Shown here: in pieces, positions 17,654 to 27,193 of the stretch
Position numbering within the stretch: position 1 is the first letter of the stretch
Layout of the letters: every line of letters begins with the position of its first letter
NCBI GenBank assembly: GCA_964562175.1
Contig: CAZLRV010000008.1
Coordinates: forward strand, 1 to 64,000
Source of the DNA: CAZCJU01 sp964562175
GTDB taxonomy: Bacteria; Bacillota; Clostridia; Oscillospirales; CAG-272
DNA: 64,000 nucleotides
Direction of reading: 5' to 3'
Made by a program: the position numbers and the translations under genes
The notes under the pieces: generated by a model
Database searches by the model: none
What the model was told of the DNA's origin: nothing
What the model saw: the letters and a program-made list of their open reading frames with translations, nothing else

Positions 17654-18769
17654 ATGCCGAAATTAAAAATAGTATCGTTTTTGCTTGCCTGCCTGCTTAC
17701 CCTCGGTCTTATCTCTTGCTCGGATAAGGCAAAAAAAGTCGCCGTATACTCCGGCGACGACGGCATAGTATCGCATATGGTGCCGCTGTACGAGCAGGGG
17801 GACGAGTACGCTCTGCTGTATCGCAAATACGGCTCTTACGATTCAAGAGTTGCAGTCGGCACGCTCGACGGCGATAAAAAGACGCTGTACGAAACGGGCG
17901 AGGAGAGCTGTATATATGAGCTTTACGCAAAGGACGGCTTGATCGCATTTTACGATATGACACCGGAGGGTGAAATAGACGTTTATTACCGCCTGAAGGT
18001 AATAGACGCGAAAAGCGGCGAGGTCTATTCACCGTATTCAAAGCTGATATGCGAGGACGGGGATGTGCAACCGAGATTTTTGGCTATTGTGGGACGTGAC
18101 GTTTATTACGTTACCTCATCGCTTGCAATGAGCATGAGCCGTGTTATGAAATACACTGTCGGGGACGAAAGACCCGTTGAGTTTATATCCACGAAAATGA
18201 CGGAAAACGATTTCACCTACGGTCATTCGCATACGTTTGTCAGAGCCTGCGGCGGCAATATCGTCGTTTCGCGAGTTGACGGCTACGACCAATATATCGA
18301 TGTGTACGATGCCGCAACAGGCAAAAAAAAGCTTGAAAAGGCACTTGACGATAATGTTGCCATAGTATATAATTGCGATTACGACGAAAAAAGCGGTGTT
18401 TTCGCACTGTACTACGGCGAGACAGTCAACGGACAGTTCGGCAACGAGGCTGTCGGCTTTACCACCGTCGGTGAAACGGCTATAAAGAAAATATCCACGC
18501 TTAACGCCAACTCGTTTCTCGAACGTGAGGATATACGGCTGTACAATAATTTGATATTGCTCAGCATGGGCGACAGCTCATTGTCGGATACGCCGTATGA
18601 ATCCTACCACGGCGTGGCATATAATATAGTGGATGCCGGCATGACGAGCATTTCCGGTGCCTTGCAGGTGTGGATAAAGGACGATGAGCTGTACGACCTT
18701 TCCTTTGATAAAAAAGAGGGAGCGGACAAGCTTACCGTAACGAAGCGAAAGATAGAATCCGATAAATAA
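17654..18769 (+). CDS. Lipoprotein of unknown function
   Basis: A 371-aa lipoprotein with a type II signal peptide and lipobox LISC (Cys23 region). The mature part has regularly spaced short beta motifs (VYSGDD, ALLYRKYGSYDSR, VVSRVDGYDQYIDVYDA) that suggest a beta-propeller, but no family is recognised. GGAGAGAG precedes the ATG. It lies 11 bp after the M15 gene and 16 bp before the DUF218 gene, so it belongs to the same operon and is likely surface exposed. Confidence 0.75.
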   Translation: MPKLKIVSFLLACLLTLGLISCSDKAKKVAVYSGDDGIVSHMVPLYEQGDEYALLYRKYGSYDSRVAVGTLDGDKKTLYETGEESCIYELYAKDGLIAFYDMTPEGEIDVYYRLKVIDAKSGEVYSPYSKLICEDGDVQPRFLAIVGRDVYYVTSSLAMSMSRVMKYTVGDERPVEFISTKMTENDFTYGHSHTFVRACGGNIVVSRVDGYDQYIDVYDAATGKKKLEKALDDNVAIVYNCDYDEKSGVFALYYGETVNGQFGNEAVGFTTVGETAIKKISTLNANSFLEREDIRLYNNLILLSMGDSSLSDTPYESYHGVAYNIVDAGMTSISGALQVWIKDDELYDLSFDKKEGADKLTVTKRKIESDK

Positions 18770-18785
18770 ACACTTAAAAACGAAA

Positions 18786-19571
18786 ATGATAAAAAACAAA
18801 GCCATACGTTTCGCAATAAATGCGTTAATGCTCGTTTTTGCCTTTATTATACTATTTAACTACGGTATATACGGGATAAATCAGCTGTACACGGGCAATA
18901 TGACGTATATGCCGCTCATTTGCTCCATAATACTTATAACGGTGTTGCCGATAGTCGCTTTGCGCCTGTTCGGCAAAAGGTTCGGGAGGTGTGCCGATAT
19001 ACTTCAAATAATTTTTGTTGTCGGTATGGGCGTTTATTGCATTTCCTTTATCGCAATGTGCGTGTATACGATGCATGGGGTAAGGTACACGACAGAGGAG
19101 AGCTTTGATGCCGTAATGGTATACGGTGCAAAGGTCAACGGCAACACGCCGTCACTCTCTTTGACGGAGCGACTTGACAAAGCACTTGAGCTGTACGAAA
19201 AAAACCCCCGCGCATACGTTATCGTATCGGGGGGCAAGGGCAGAGGCGAGGATATTTCCGAAGCGGAGTGCATGAAACAATATCTTATCGAGCATGGCGT
19301 TGACGGCTCTGCAATAATATGCGAGGATAAAAGCACGAACACACGTGAAAACGTGCAGTATACAAAAAAGCTGCTTGAGGATATGGGGCTTGAAAAACTC
19401 AAAATAGTGGGAGTATCGAGCGAATTTCACGTAAAGCGCATACTCGGCATCTGCTCCGACTACGGGCTTGAGTCCGATTGCATAGGCTCGCACACCTCAA
19501 GCCTACCGAGACTTTATGTGAGTCTTGTGCGTGAATATATGTCAAATATCAAGTATATGCTCGGTCTTTGA
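18786..19571 (+). CDS. DUF218 (YdcF/ElyC/SanA-like) membrane protein
   Basis: A 261-aa protein with three N-terminal hydrophobic segments (about 9-100) and a DUF218 domain: DAVMVYGAKVNG, RLDKALELYEKN, YVIVSGGKGRGEDISEAECM, EDKSTNTRENVQYTK and VSSEFHVKRI. The catalytic role of the family is unsettled; members affect envelope and peptidoglycan homeostasis. It is the last gene of the envelope operon and converges on dut with a 2-nt gap. Confidence 0.87.
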   Translation: MIKNKAIRFAINALMLVFAFIILFNYGIYGINQLYTGNMTYMPLICSIILITVLPIVALRLFGKRFGRCADILQIIFVVGMGVYCISFIAMCVYTMHGVRYTTEESFDAVMVYGAKVNGNTPSLSLTERLDKALELYEKNPRAYVIVSGGKGRGEDISEAECMKQYLIEHGVDGSAIICEDKSTNTRENVQYTKKLLEDMGLEKLKIVGVSSEFHVKRILGICSDYGLESDCIGSHTSSLPRLYVSLVREYMSNIKYMLGL

Positions 19572-19573
19572 GC

Positions 19574-20014
19574 TTATTTGCCGGTCGAGCCGAAGCCGCC
19601 CGCACCGCGTGCGCTTTCGCCAAGCTGTTCCGATATCTCAAAATCGCCGCGTATCACAGGCGTGAAAACAAGCTGGGCTATTCTGTCGCCGTTGTGTACT
19701 GTGTAAGGCTCGTTTGAAAGGTTTTTCAGGGCAACTATTATCTCGCCTCTGTAATCACTGTCAACCACCCCGACACTGTTGGCAAGCGTTATTCCGTGCT
19801 TTGTCGAAAGCCCGGAGCGTGCGAATATCAGAGCGGAAATATCAGACCTCTCACATTCAATGGCTATACCGGTCGGTATTTTGACACATTGCATCGGCGG
19901 TATTTCAACATCCGAAGCAATACAGGCGTGCAGATCCGCGCCTGCGGCATATTCGCTTCCGTACATGGGTACGGAAGCGTTTTTGTTTAGAAGCTTTATT
20001 TTGACCTTCATCAT
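19574..20014 (-). CDS. dut: dUTP diphosphatase
   Basis: Trimeric dUTPase of 146 aa, hydrolysing dUTP to dUMP and PPi. All five family motifs are visible: AGADLHA, ARSGLSTKHG, GVVDSDYRGEI, NGDRIAQLVF and the C-terminal RGAGGFGSTGK P-loop-like arm. The ATG overlaps the stop of the upstream U32 gene (ATGA). A second in-frame ATG follows directly; either could be used. Confidence 0.95.
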   Translation of the reverse strand: MMKVKIKLLNKNASVPMYGSEYAAGADLHACIASDVEIPPMQCVKIPTGIAIECERSDISALIFARSGLSTKHGITLANSVGVVDSDYRGEIIVALKNLSNEPYTVHNGDRIAQLVFTPVIRGDFEISEQLGESARGAGGFGSTGK

Positions 20015-22125
20015 AATCTTCTCATCTCGCCGTCAAAGGGACGGCAGACTCTGTACGAGTCTATTATCTCCGCACAGCGTATCGCAGGCTCGTCGGTGAA
20101 GAAAAAGTGACGCTCACCGATAAGCTCGGCGGAAATAAGCTCCGCACGATCTGCCATATATACGGGCAGGCTGTTGTATATGATATTTCTGTGACCGAAG
20201 GTGCGGCGTATCGGAAGCCGGTAGCCGCGTCTGTCGGTAAGATACGTGTAAGGCTCTTTATCGCAATAAGAGCATTTGTCGATGTTCGGGGCGTGCCATT
20301 TCAATGCGATATCGCGTATAACGCATTTTTCAACGGTCATAACGGGAAGCTTGCCGTATACGGCACCGCCTGTCCTCACATCCGTATCACGTGCCGCACC
20401 TATCATCTGTGAGGAACGAAGCTCGGGTGAAAACAGTACATCATAACAGCCCAGACTCGCCCACAGCTCCGCATCGTGCGAGCCGAAAACATTTAACCCA
20501 AGTCCGCCGTGTGCGACAAAGCCGTATTTCAGAGCCGTGTTAAGCGTTCCTATATTGTTTATATAAGCGTGCTTTGCTCCGGCAATGTGTGCGGTAAGTG
20601 CCATATCCTCAAACGACGCCATTTCATGCTCAAGCACGACGGGAGGAAATTCGACACCGTCAACCGTTTTTCGTATCTCCTCATCAGCTTTCAAATATTC
20701 CTCAAGCGGCAGATATACGTGCGAAAACGTGCCGAGATATATGCTCGGCGGTATAAAGCGCGAATGCGTAAAGTGTGCGGACATACCGCCGGTACGCACT
20801 CTTGTCAAGCGCGGCTTTTCGCCGCTTTGTACCTCGCTTGCTCGGCGAGGGGGATATTTTTTTGTATTTATCGAGCAAAGAAGCTTTTCTATAGCGGTGC
20901 GACGGAGTGAGTTTATCGAGGCGGGGGAGAGGAAAACACCCTCGTCAAGTATCAGCGAAATGTCCTCGTCCTTGACACTAAACGGTGTTGAACCGAGCTT
21001 TGCGAGATTTTTAACGGCTGTCTGACGGGTAAGTGCGGCACTCCTTGCCGTCTCGGGCATGGCACCGTATACGACGGCGGTGACCTGACCGTTTACGGAG
21101 GGACAGCTTACTTGAAGCCTGCACGCCCTACCCAAGCAAAATTCCGCACTCATGCAGACGGGAAGTCGGCATCTGTCGTTTTTCAGCTCAAACGCCGCCG
21201 TCGTTTCGGTATCCGCTGTCTTGGCTTTGTCCTCATCCGAGCGTACACCGAGCATACCGACACCTATTTTGTGTGTAAAATATCCGTCGGTGAAGCCGTT
21301 GCGTGAAAAAATATTCTTAAGACGCTCAAGCTCCTCCGGCTCAGCCGCACGCCGCTCGTCGAGCAGACGGCGGTATATCTTGCCGACGGTGTAAACGTAT
21401 TCGGGCGATTTCATACGCCCCTCTACCTTGAGCGTCGTCACACCGGAGTCGATTATTTTCGGTATGTATGAGGCAAGGCACATATCCTTAAGCGACAGGC
21501 GATAATTACCCTCACCGTCCGGCAGACGACACGGCTGAGCGCATTGACCTCTGTTTCCGCTTCGCCCGCCCATGCAGGAGGAGAGGGAACACATACCCGA
21601 ATGGCAAACGCAATGAGCGCCGTGTACGAATATCTCGTATTCCATATCCGGACAGGCACGCTTTGTCAATACGATATCGCCGAACGAGCATTCTCTCGCC
21701 AGCACCACCCTCGAAAAGCCGAGCTTCTTGAGTATTGCCGCTCCGCTTGCGTTGTGGCACGAGGCTTGCGTGCTTGCGTGGAGTCGGAGAGTGGGGAAAC
21801 GCTTTTTTATTTCCGCCGCCGCACCGAGGTCGGCAACGATAAGACTGTCGACATCGGCCTCGCACAGTCTGTCAACAAGTGAAAGCAAATCATCGTATTC
21901 TTTATCGTATATGGCGGTGTTGAGCGTGACGTTTGCCGAAGTGCCGAAAAAGTGGCATTTTGTCACCGCATCGGCTATTTTATCTATATCGAAATTCTCC
22001 GCACCTATGCGTGCGTTGAACAGCTTAGTACCGAAATATATCTCGTCGGCACCTGCGGCAAGTGCCGCATCGAGTGCTTCGGGCGAGCCTGCGGGAAGAA
22101 GCAGAGAGGGCAGGGCATTACTCAT
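20011..22125 (-). CDS. U32 family peptidase
   Basis: A 704-aa cytosolic U32 protein. The N-terminal core LLLPAGSPEALDAALAAGAD and the diagnostic CVCHSGMCSLSSCMGGRSGN region with QCAQPC (about 190-215) mark the family, followed by TLKVEGRMKSPEYV and a long C-terminal part with CxxC-like clusters (DKCSYCD). U32 members include collagenase-like peptidases and tRNA/ubiquinone hydroxylases with an Fe-S cluster, so protease activity is not assured. ATG 22125 is chosen by GGCGGAG just upstream. It overlaps zapA by 8 nt. Confidence 0.9.
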   Translation of the reverse strand: MSNALPSLLLPAGSPEALDAALAAGADEIYFGTKLFNARIGAENFDIDKIADAVTKCHFFGTSANVTLNTAIYDKEYDDLLSLVDRLCEADVDSLIVADLGAAAEIKKRFPTLRLHASTQASCHNASGAAILKKLGFSRVVLARECSFGDIVLTKRACPDMEYEIFVHGAHCVCHSGMCSLSSCMGGRSGNRGQCAQPCRLPDGEGNYRLSLKDMCLASYIPKIIDSGVTTLKVEGRMKSPEYVYTVGKIYRRLLDERRAAEPEELERLKNIFSRNGFTDGYFTHKIGVGMLGVRSDEDKAKTADTETTAAFELKNDRCRLPVCMSAEFCLGRACRLQVSCPSVNGQVTAVVYGAMPETARSAALTRQTAVKNLAKLGSTPFSVKDEDISLILDEGVFLSPASINSLRRTAIEKLLCSINTKKYPPRRASEVQSGEKPRLTRVRTGGMSAHFTHSRFIPPSIYLGTFSHVYLPLEEYLKADEEIRKTVDGVEFPPVVLEHEMASFEDMALTAHIAGAKHAYINNIGTLNTALKYGFVAHGGLGLNVFGSHDAELWASLGCYDVLFSPELRSSQMIGAARDTDVRTGGAVYGKLPVMTVEKCVIRDIALKWHAPNIDKCSYCDKEPYTYLTDRRGYRLPIRRTFGHRNIIYNSLPVYMADRAELISAELIGERHFFFTDEPAIRCAEIIDSYRVCRPFDGEMRRL

Positions 22126-22405
22126 CGGCTCCGCCCTTTCGCTTTTCGCGTGCCAGATCTCTTTCAAGCTTTTTGATTCTTTCGTTGAGCTGTGCGTTCT
22201 CCGCTCTCAGCTTTTTCGATTCCGAACAGTAATCGAGTGCCACGAGAGTAGCCGCCTTGAGCTTTGTACAGCTCGTGTTCTTAAGCACAAGACTGCTTAT
22301 CTCTCCGTTTACCGTGCGTGCCACCTCATAGGTGAAATTTTCATCATCCTCGGTAAGTATGCCGAAGGTCATTCCGGCAACTGTTACAATGTATTTTTCT
22401 TTCAT
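22118..22405 (-). CDS. zapA: Cell division protein ZapA
   Basis: A 95-aa protein: a short beta/alpha N-terminal part (KYIVTVAGMTFGI, DDENFTYEVARTVNGEI) and a C-terminal coiled coil (about 60-93). ZapA cross-links FtsZ filaments at midcell. The length fits the family and AAGGAAAAA precedes the ATG. It heads the zapA-U32-dut operon. Confidence 0.85.
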   Translation of the reverse strand: MKEKYIVTVAGMTFGILTEDDENFTYEVARTVNGEISSLVLKNTSCTKLKAATLVALDYCSESKKLRAENAQLNERIKKLERDLAREKRKGGADE

Positions 22406-22451
22406 TTTTCCTTGCCCTTTCTTGCATATGCGAAAAATTACGGTTTATCTC

Positions 22452-22480
22452 TTGACTTTATTGAGTTATTGTTGTATAAT
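22452..22480 (+). promoter_or_regulatory. proB promoter
   Basis: TTGACT (22452-22457), 17-bp spacer, TATAAT (22475-22480), 29 bp before the proB start. Confidence 0.75.
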
Positions 22481-22509
22481 ATCGGGGAAATATCGCAGTG
22501 AGGAATATT

Positions 22510-23298
22510 ATGCTTGATATATTATATAAAAGAATAGTTGTCAAGGTCGGAACCTCTACCTTGACCTACGATACGGGAAGTCTGAATCTTCGCAGAATGG
22601 AAAAGCTTTCCTGTGTGCTGTCCGATCTGAAAAACAGAGGCGCGGAGGTCGTGCTTGTATCCTCCGGTGCCGTTTCTGCGGGTATTGCGAAAACGGGTTA
22701 TCACGGCAGACCGACATCGCTTACCGAAAAGCAGGCGTTATCGTCTGTAGGTCAAGCGGAGCTTATGAAAATGTACGATAGATTTTTTACCGGCTTCGGT
22801 CACCAAGTCGCTCAAATATTGCTTACAAAGTATGTTGTCGAAAACGAGGAAACGAGAAAAAACGCACACGATACATTCAAGACCCTGCTTGATATGGACA
22901 TAATCCCCATTGTGAACGAAAACGACTCCGTTTCCTACCATGGGCTGAAATTTGGCGGTAACGATACGCTTGCCGCATATGTGGCACTGCTGTGCAACGC
23001 CGATATACTTATAAATCTCAGCGATATCAACGGCTTGTACGATAAAGACCCGCGTGAGTTTTCCGATGCCGTGCTTGTCGAGCGTGTAGAACGTGTCGAT
23101 GAACGGATATACGCCATGGCGGGCGGTGCCGGCACGAGCCGAGGCACGGGAGGAATGAAGACAAAGATAGAGAGTGCCGCCATGGTCACCGAACGAGGCA
23201 CGGCAATGGTAATAGCCAACGGCTCAAACCCCGAGGTGCTTTACGATATAGTGGAGGGCGACTCTGTCGGTACGTTCTTTTGCCCGATAAAGGCTTAA
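22510..23298 (+). CDS. proB: Glutamate 5-kinase, short form without PUA domain
   Basis: A 262-aa amino acid kinase phosphorylating glutamate, the first step of proline synthesis. Motifs are VVKVGTSTLT, VSSGAVSAG, NENDSVSYHG (substrate loop), FGGNDTLAAYVA, INLSDINGLYDKDP and RGTGGMKTKIESA. The protein ends after the kinase domain, so the C-terminal PUA domain of E. coli and B. subtilis ProB is absent. The ATG at 22510 has GAGG 7 nt upstream. proA is not adjacent, which is unusual. It converges on plsY with a 4-nt overlap. Confidence 0.94.
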   Translation: MLDILYKRIVVKVGTSTLTYDTGSLNLRRMEKLSCVLSDLKNRGAEVVLVSSGAVSAGIAKTGYHGRPTSLTEKQALSSVGQAELMKMYDRFFTGFGHQVAQILLTKYVVENEETRKNAHDTFKTLLDMDIIPIVNENDSVSYHGLKFGGNDTLAAYVALLCNADILINLSDINGLYDKDPREFSDAVLVERVERVDERIYAMAGGAGTSRGTGGMKTKIESAAMVTERGTAMVIANGSNPEVLYDIVEGDSVGTFFCPIKA

Positions 23299-24566
23299 TA
23301 TTCTTGCTTTATCTCATCAAGGAGCTTTTCGTCAAATTCGATATCGAAGCTGTTCAGCTTATCCGGAGAATAAGCATCGCTTTTCAAATAAAGGTCGGTA
23401 TGGCACTCGTCCGTAAGGACGGCTGTTATATCGGCTTTTTTCATTCCCCGTCCGTATTTGTCCAAAATATAATAGGCGATATCAAGTCCCGAGCTCTCGG
23501 CTGCCGAATCAAGCTTCTGAGTGTAGGCGTTTATCTGATATTCCGACGGGGCGGGCAGTGCTGCGGCATTTGCCGCAGACTTGCCGCAAAGAAGCGTTGT
23601 CGCTTTTTGCTTTGCAAGGCTCATAAAGAAATCCGCATAGCTCTCACCGCTTTGAAGATATTGTTCACAGTATTTTTTGTTCGGGTCGTAATTCTTGACA
23701 AGCTCCTCCTCACCGTTTGCCTCGTCGGCTAAATACTCGTCGGCGCAGGATATATATAAATATCTCATTTGCAATCGGCTGTATGAATACTCACCGCACA
23801 CGGCGGCCTCTTGCCGCCGTTCGCCCATTCCGTTTGCGGTGTATATCCTTGAGAATACAACGCCGACGGTCAGTGCTATAACGAAAAGATTCAGCAAAAC
23901 GAGCGTGCCTTTTTTCATAAACTCGCCGTTTTTGCCCAAATGTATCTTGTTTTCCTCACCGTCACGCAAGCGTTGTATGTTCTTTCTGTGAGATACGACA
24001 ACTATTACGGCGGATATGAGCGAGCAGACCGTTATTATAATATTAGGCTCGGAAAAACGCGATAGTACTATCGGATAGAAAAGAGCGAAAATAATCGAGC
24101 CGAGCGAGATATATTTGGTACACGAAACTATGATAACGAAAAAAGTAAGCAGAATAAAGCATACGACCGGGTTGCAATACAGAACGGTAGCCATGAGCGT
24201 AAGCACACCCTTGCCGCCCTTGAACGAGAAAAATATCGGCTTTGTATGACCTATCATACAGAACAGACCGGCAACGTATGCGCCCCCCTCGCCCAAGAAT
24301 ATCGAACCGATATAGCAGGACAGAAGCGTTTTTCCGACATCGCCGAGCAGTGTAAGAAGCGCCGCCGCTTTGCCGTAGGTACGGAGCATATTCGTCATTC
24401 CCGCATTTTTGCTGCCCGAGGTGCGAACATCACGCTTGTATTTGAGCCTTGATATGATAACGGCAAAATTCACCGAGCCGAGAAAATAGCCTGTTATCGC
24501 ACATAAAAACAGACCGATAAAAAGCACATCCCAGCTTGAGCCGGAGGAAAAAATACCGTTGTTCAT
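23295..24566 (-). CDS. plsY: PlsY glycerol-3-phosphate acyltransferase with a fused exported domain
   Basis: A 423-aa protein about twice the usual PlsY length. Residues 1-210 are PlsY, the membrane enzyme making lysophosphatidic acid from acyl phosphate: GSKNAGMTNMLRTYGK and GHTKPIFFSFKGGKG motifs, five hydrophobic segments. From Met217 (codon at 23916-23918) a second unit begins with MKKG and a hydrophobic helix like a signal peptide, then a helical domain (about 250-423). That domain's YDPNKKYCEQ and YADFFMSLAK segments resemble the N-terminal chaperone part of SurA/PrsA-type foldases. GGCGAG just before Met217 could allow separate translation. The ATG overlaps the der stop (ATGA). Confidence 0.88.
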   Translation of the reverse strand: MNNGIFSSGSSWDVLFIGLFLCAITGYFLGSVNFAVIISRLKYKRDVRTSGSKNAGMTNMLRTYGKAAALLTLLGDVGKTLLSCYIGSIFLGEGGAYVAGLFCMIGHTKPIFFSFKGGKGVLTLMATVLYCNPVVCFILLTFFVIIVSCTKYISLGSIIFALFYPIVLSRFSEPNIIITVCSLISAVIVVVSHRKNIQRLRDGEENKIHLGKNGEFMKKGTLVLLNLFVIALTVGVVFSRIYTANGMGERRQEAAVCGEYSYSRLQMRYLYISCADEYLADEANGEEELVKNYDPNKKYCEQYLQSGESYADFFMSLAKQKATTLLCGKSAANAAALPAPSEYQINAYTQKLDSAAESSGLDIAYYILDKYGRGMKKADITAVLTDECHTDLYLKSDAYSPDKLNSFDIEFDEKLLDEIKQEY

Positions 24567-25891
24567 TTGTCATCGCCCCTTTCCCGTATCGTTATGCGGA
24601 TCGGCGTACCCGAAAAGCCGAAGACCTGACGCAGACAGTTTTCGATATACCGCCTGTATGAAAAGTGAAAAAGCTTTTCGTCATTGCAGAATATAACGAA
24701 GGTGGGAGGACATACGGAGGGCTGTGTCATGTAATATATCTTCAAGCGTCTGCCCTTGTCTGACGGAGGCTGTACCCTGCCGACGGCATCTGCCAAAACA
24801 TCGTTGAGCATACCTGTCGATATACGCAGGCTCGATTGCTCGAAAACGTATTTTATATGCTCGTAAAGCTTGTTTACACGCTGTCCCGTTTTTGCGGAGA
24901 TATAAACGACGGGAGCGTAGGTCATATACGAAAGGGAGGTCATTACCTTTTTCGTGTATTCCGTCGTGTTCTTTTCCGCACTGTCAAGTAGATCCCACTT
25001 GTTTATAACGATTATCGACGGCTTGCCCGCATCGTGCGCAAGACCCGCAACACGCTCGTCCTGCTCGGTAACTCCCTCGGTGGCATCTATCATTATAACG
25101 CAAACGTCGGCACGCTCGACTGCCGCCTTTGCACGTATTACACTGTATTTTTCGATGCTGTTGTCTATCTTCGAGTTCTTTCTTATTCCCGCCGTGTCGA
25201 TAAAGCAGAATTTGCCGTACTCGTTTTCAACGTGACTGTCTACCGCATCTCTCGTTGTACCCGCAACCGATGAAACTATCATTCTCGTTTGACCGAGTAC
25301 CCTGTTTACGAGCGAGCTTTTGCCCGCATTCGGCTTGCCTATTACGGCAACCTTTATTTCGTCATTCTCCTCGTCCTCCTCGTCCTCGCCGGGGCATAGC
25401 TCAAGCACCGCATCGAGCAGATCTCCCGTACCCGTGCCGTGAACGGAGGAAAGCGCAATGGGGTCGAGTGAGAAGCCAAGCTCGTAAAATTCATAATATT
25501 CAAACGGGAGCTGACCTATCGAATCTATCTTGTTCACGCAAAGTATAACGGGCTTGCGGCTCTTTTGAAGCATTACGGCGATCTCTCGGTCGTCCGCTGT
25601 AAGACCCGCGCGAACATCGGTCATAAATACGATGACATCTGCCATATCTATTGCCATTTGCGCCTGAGTGCGCATATGCTTCAATATCATATCGTCCGTT
25701 TTCGGCTCTATTCCGCCCGTATCTATTATCGTTATCGCTCGTCCGCACCAGGTCGTTTCGGCAAATATCCTGTCACGTGTAACGCCGGGGGTATCCTCCA
25801 CTATTGATATTCTCTCTCCGGCAAGCTTATTGAAAAGCGTGCTTTTTCCGACGTTGGGTCGTCCAACTATCGCAACTATAGGCTTTGACAT
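24563..25891 (-). CDS. der: Ribosome biogenesis GTPase Der
   Basis: A 442-aa double GTPase (EngA) needed for 50S subunit maturation. G domain 1 has GRPNVGKSTLFNKL, DTGG and NKID. G domain 2 has GKPNAGKSSLVNRV, DTAG and NKWD. The C-terminal KH-like domain includes GRRLKIYYMTQ. The start codon follows the stop of the DUF512 gene directly and the stop overlaps plsY, so it is translationally linked on both sides. Confidence 0.97.
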   Translation of the reverse strand: MSKPIVAIVGRPNVGKSTLFNKLAGERISIVEDTPGVTRDRIFAETTWCGRAITIIDTGGIEPKTDDMILKHMRTQAQMAIDMADVIVFMTDVRAGLTADDREIAVMLQKSRKPVILCVNKIDSIGQLPFEYYEFYELGFSLDPIALSSVHGTGTGDLLDAVLELCPGEDEEDEENDEIKVAVIGKPNAGKSSLVNRVLGQTRMIVSSVAGTTRDAVDSHVENEYGKFCFIDTAGIRKNSKIDNSIEKYSVIRAKAAVERADVCVIMIDATEGVTEQDERVAGLAHDAGKPSIIVINKWDLLDSAEKNTTEYTKKVMTSLSYMTYAPVVYISAKTGQRVNKLYEHIKYVFEQSSLRISTGMLNDVLADAVGRVQPPSDKGRRLKIYYMTQPSVCPPTFVIFCNDEKLFHFSYRRYIENCLRQVFGFSGTPIRITIRERGDDK

Positions 25892-27193
25892 TTATTCTTC
25901 TCCGATTATTGTATTGATAAGTCCCGCACCGGTGGAGTCGGTTATATCTATCGGCAGTCCGAGACGCTCACTCAGCTCCGAGAGGCTGACACCGTCAAGA
26001 AACAGATCGCCGTCGGCTCGAAGCATTACACTCGGCAGTATCAAACGCTCGCCGAGCGGCATACCGCACAGAGCCTTTTCAAGGTCCGTTGCGGTGATAA
26101 GTCCCGCTACCGTAATGTTTTTTCCGAAAAAATTATTTTCTATTCTGTACAGCTCAACGTGCGTATGCGGAAATTTCTTCTCAAGCTCGTCAAGCGCCGC
26201 CTTGATATACGGATAAGCCGCCGCACCCGTTGCCGCCGAAAGACTCCGCAGGGTATTATCGCCGTGCCTGTATTCAAGCTCCGAGAAGAACGACTCGTTA
26301 AAATCGGTTATCGTGCCGACACCGTTTTCAAGCTGGCAAAAATCGCCGTAATACTCGCTGTCGTGAAATTTAAGACCGGCGTTTATGTAAAACTCGTCGC
26401 CGCAATAAAATATACGCTCTCCGCATTCAGCAAAGCATTTTTCCGCAAATGCCTCGACCTGCGCCACTACCTCGCCGCTCGTCGCTTTGTCAAACGGCTC
26501 TATGTGATAAAGTCCCTGCCTGTAGTCGGTCAGACCGCAGGGAACTATCGAAACGGAGGTCATATACGGATACAGCGAATAAAGGTCACGCATTGAACGC
26601 TCAAGTTCGTCCCCGTCGTTTATACCTCGGCAAAGCACTATTTGTCCGTTCATATTTATTCCGCCGTCACGCAAGCGGCACATGACATCCATTATTTCGG
26701 CGGCACGTGGGTTCTTCATCATAAACACACGTAGGCTCGGATTGGTCGTATGCACGGAAATGTTGAGAGGGGACAGACGCATCTTTATTATTCTGTCGAT
26801 ATCCTCATCCGTAAGATTCGTGAGGGTGACATAGTTTCCCATAAGATACGAAAGTCTGCTGTCGTCGTCCTTAAAATACAGCGTATCTCTGCAACCATGC
26901 GGCATTTGGTCTATAAAACAAAATATACATTTGTTTTTACAGCAGTGCTTTTTGTCCATAAGATACGTTTCAAACTCAAGCCCTATGTCGTCGTACTCGC
27001 CTTTTTTTATCGTCACATCAAACAGCTCCGCACCTCTGTGTACCCTCAGGGTCACGATACGCTCGGTCAGGTAGAAGCGGTAATCAAGCACATCGTTTAC
27101 CGGATGCGAGTTTATGGAGATTATAATATCGCCCGACAGCAGCCCGTGACGCTGTGCGGGAGAGTCGGGACAAACGGATCTGACCTCGACCAT
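25892..27193 (-). CDS. DUF512 radical SAM protein with PDZ domain
   Basis: A 433-aa cytosolic protein. A PDZ-like N-terminus (residues 1-65, SPAQRHGLLSGDIIISIN) precedes a radical SAM core with the cluster motif CKNKCIFCF (about residue 85) and the C-terminal DUF512 domain. It is conserved next to der and plsY in Clostridia; the reaction is unknown. The ATG overlaps the HAD stop by 1 nt (TAATG). Confidence 0.92.
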   Translation of the reverse strand: MVEVRSVCPDSPAQRHGLLSGDIIISINSHPVNDVLDYRFYLTERIVTLRVHRGAELFDVTIKKGEYDDIGLEFETYLMDKKHCCKNKCIFCFIDQMPHGCRDTLYFKDDDSRLSYLMGNYVTLTNLTDEDIDRIIKMRLSPLNISVHTTNPSLRVFMMKNPRAAEIMDVMCRLRDGGINMNGQIVLCRGINDGDELERSMRDLYSLYPYMTSVSIVPCGLTDYRQGLYHIEPFDKATSGEVVAQVEAFAEKCFAECGERIFYCGDEFYINAGLKFHDSEYYGDFCQLENGVGTITDFNESFFSELEYRHGDNTLRSLSAATGAAAYPYIKAALDELEKKFPHTHVELYRIENNFFGKNITVAGLITATDLEKALCGMPLGERLILPSVMLRADGDLFLDGVSLSELSERLGLPIDITDSTGAGLINTIIGEE

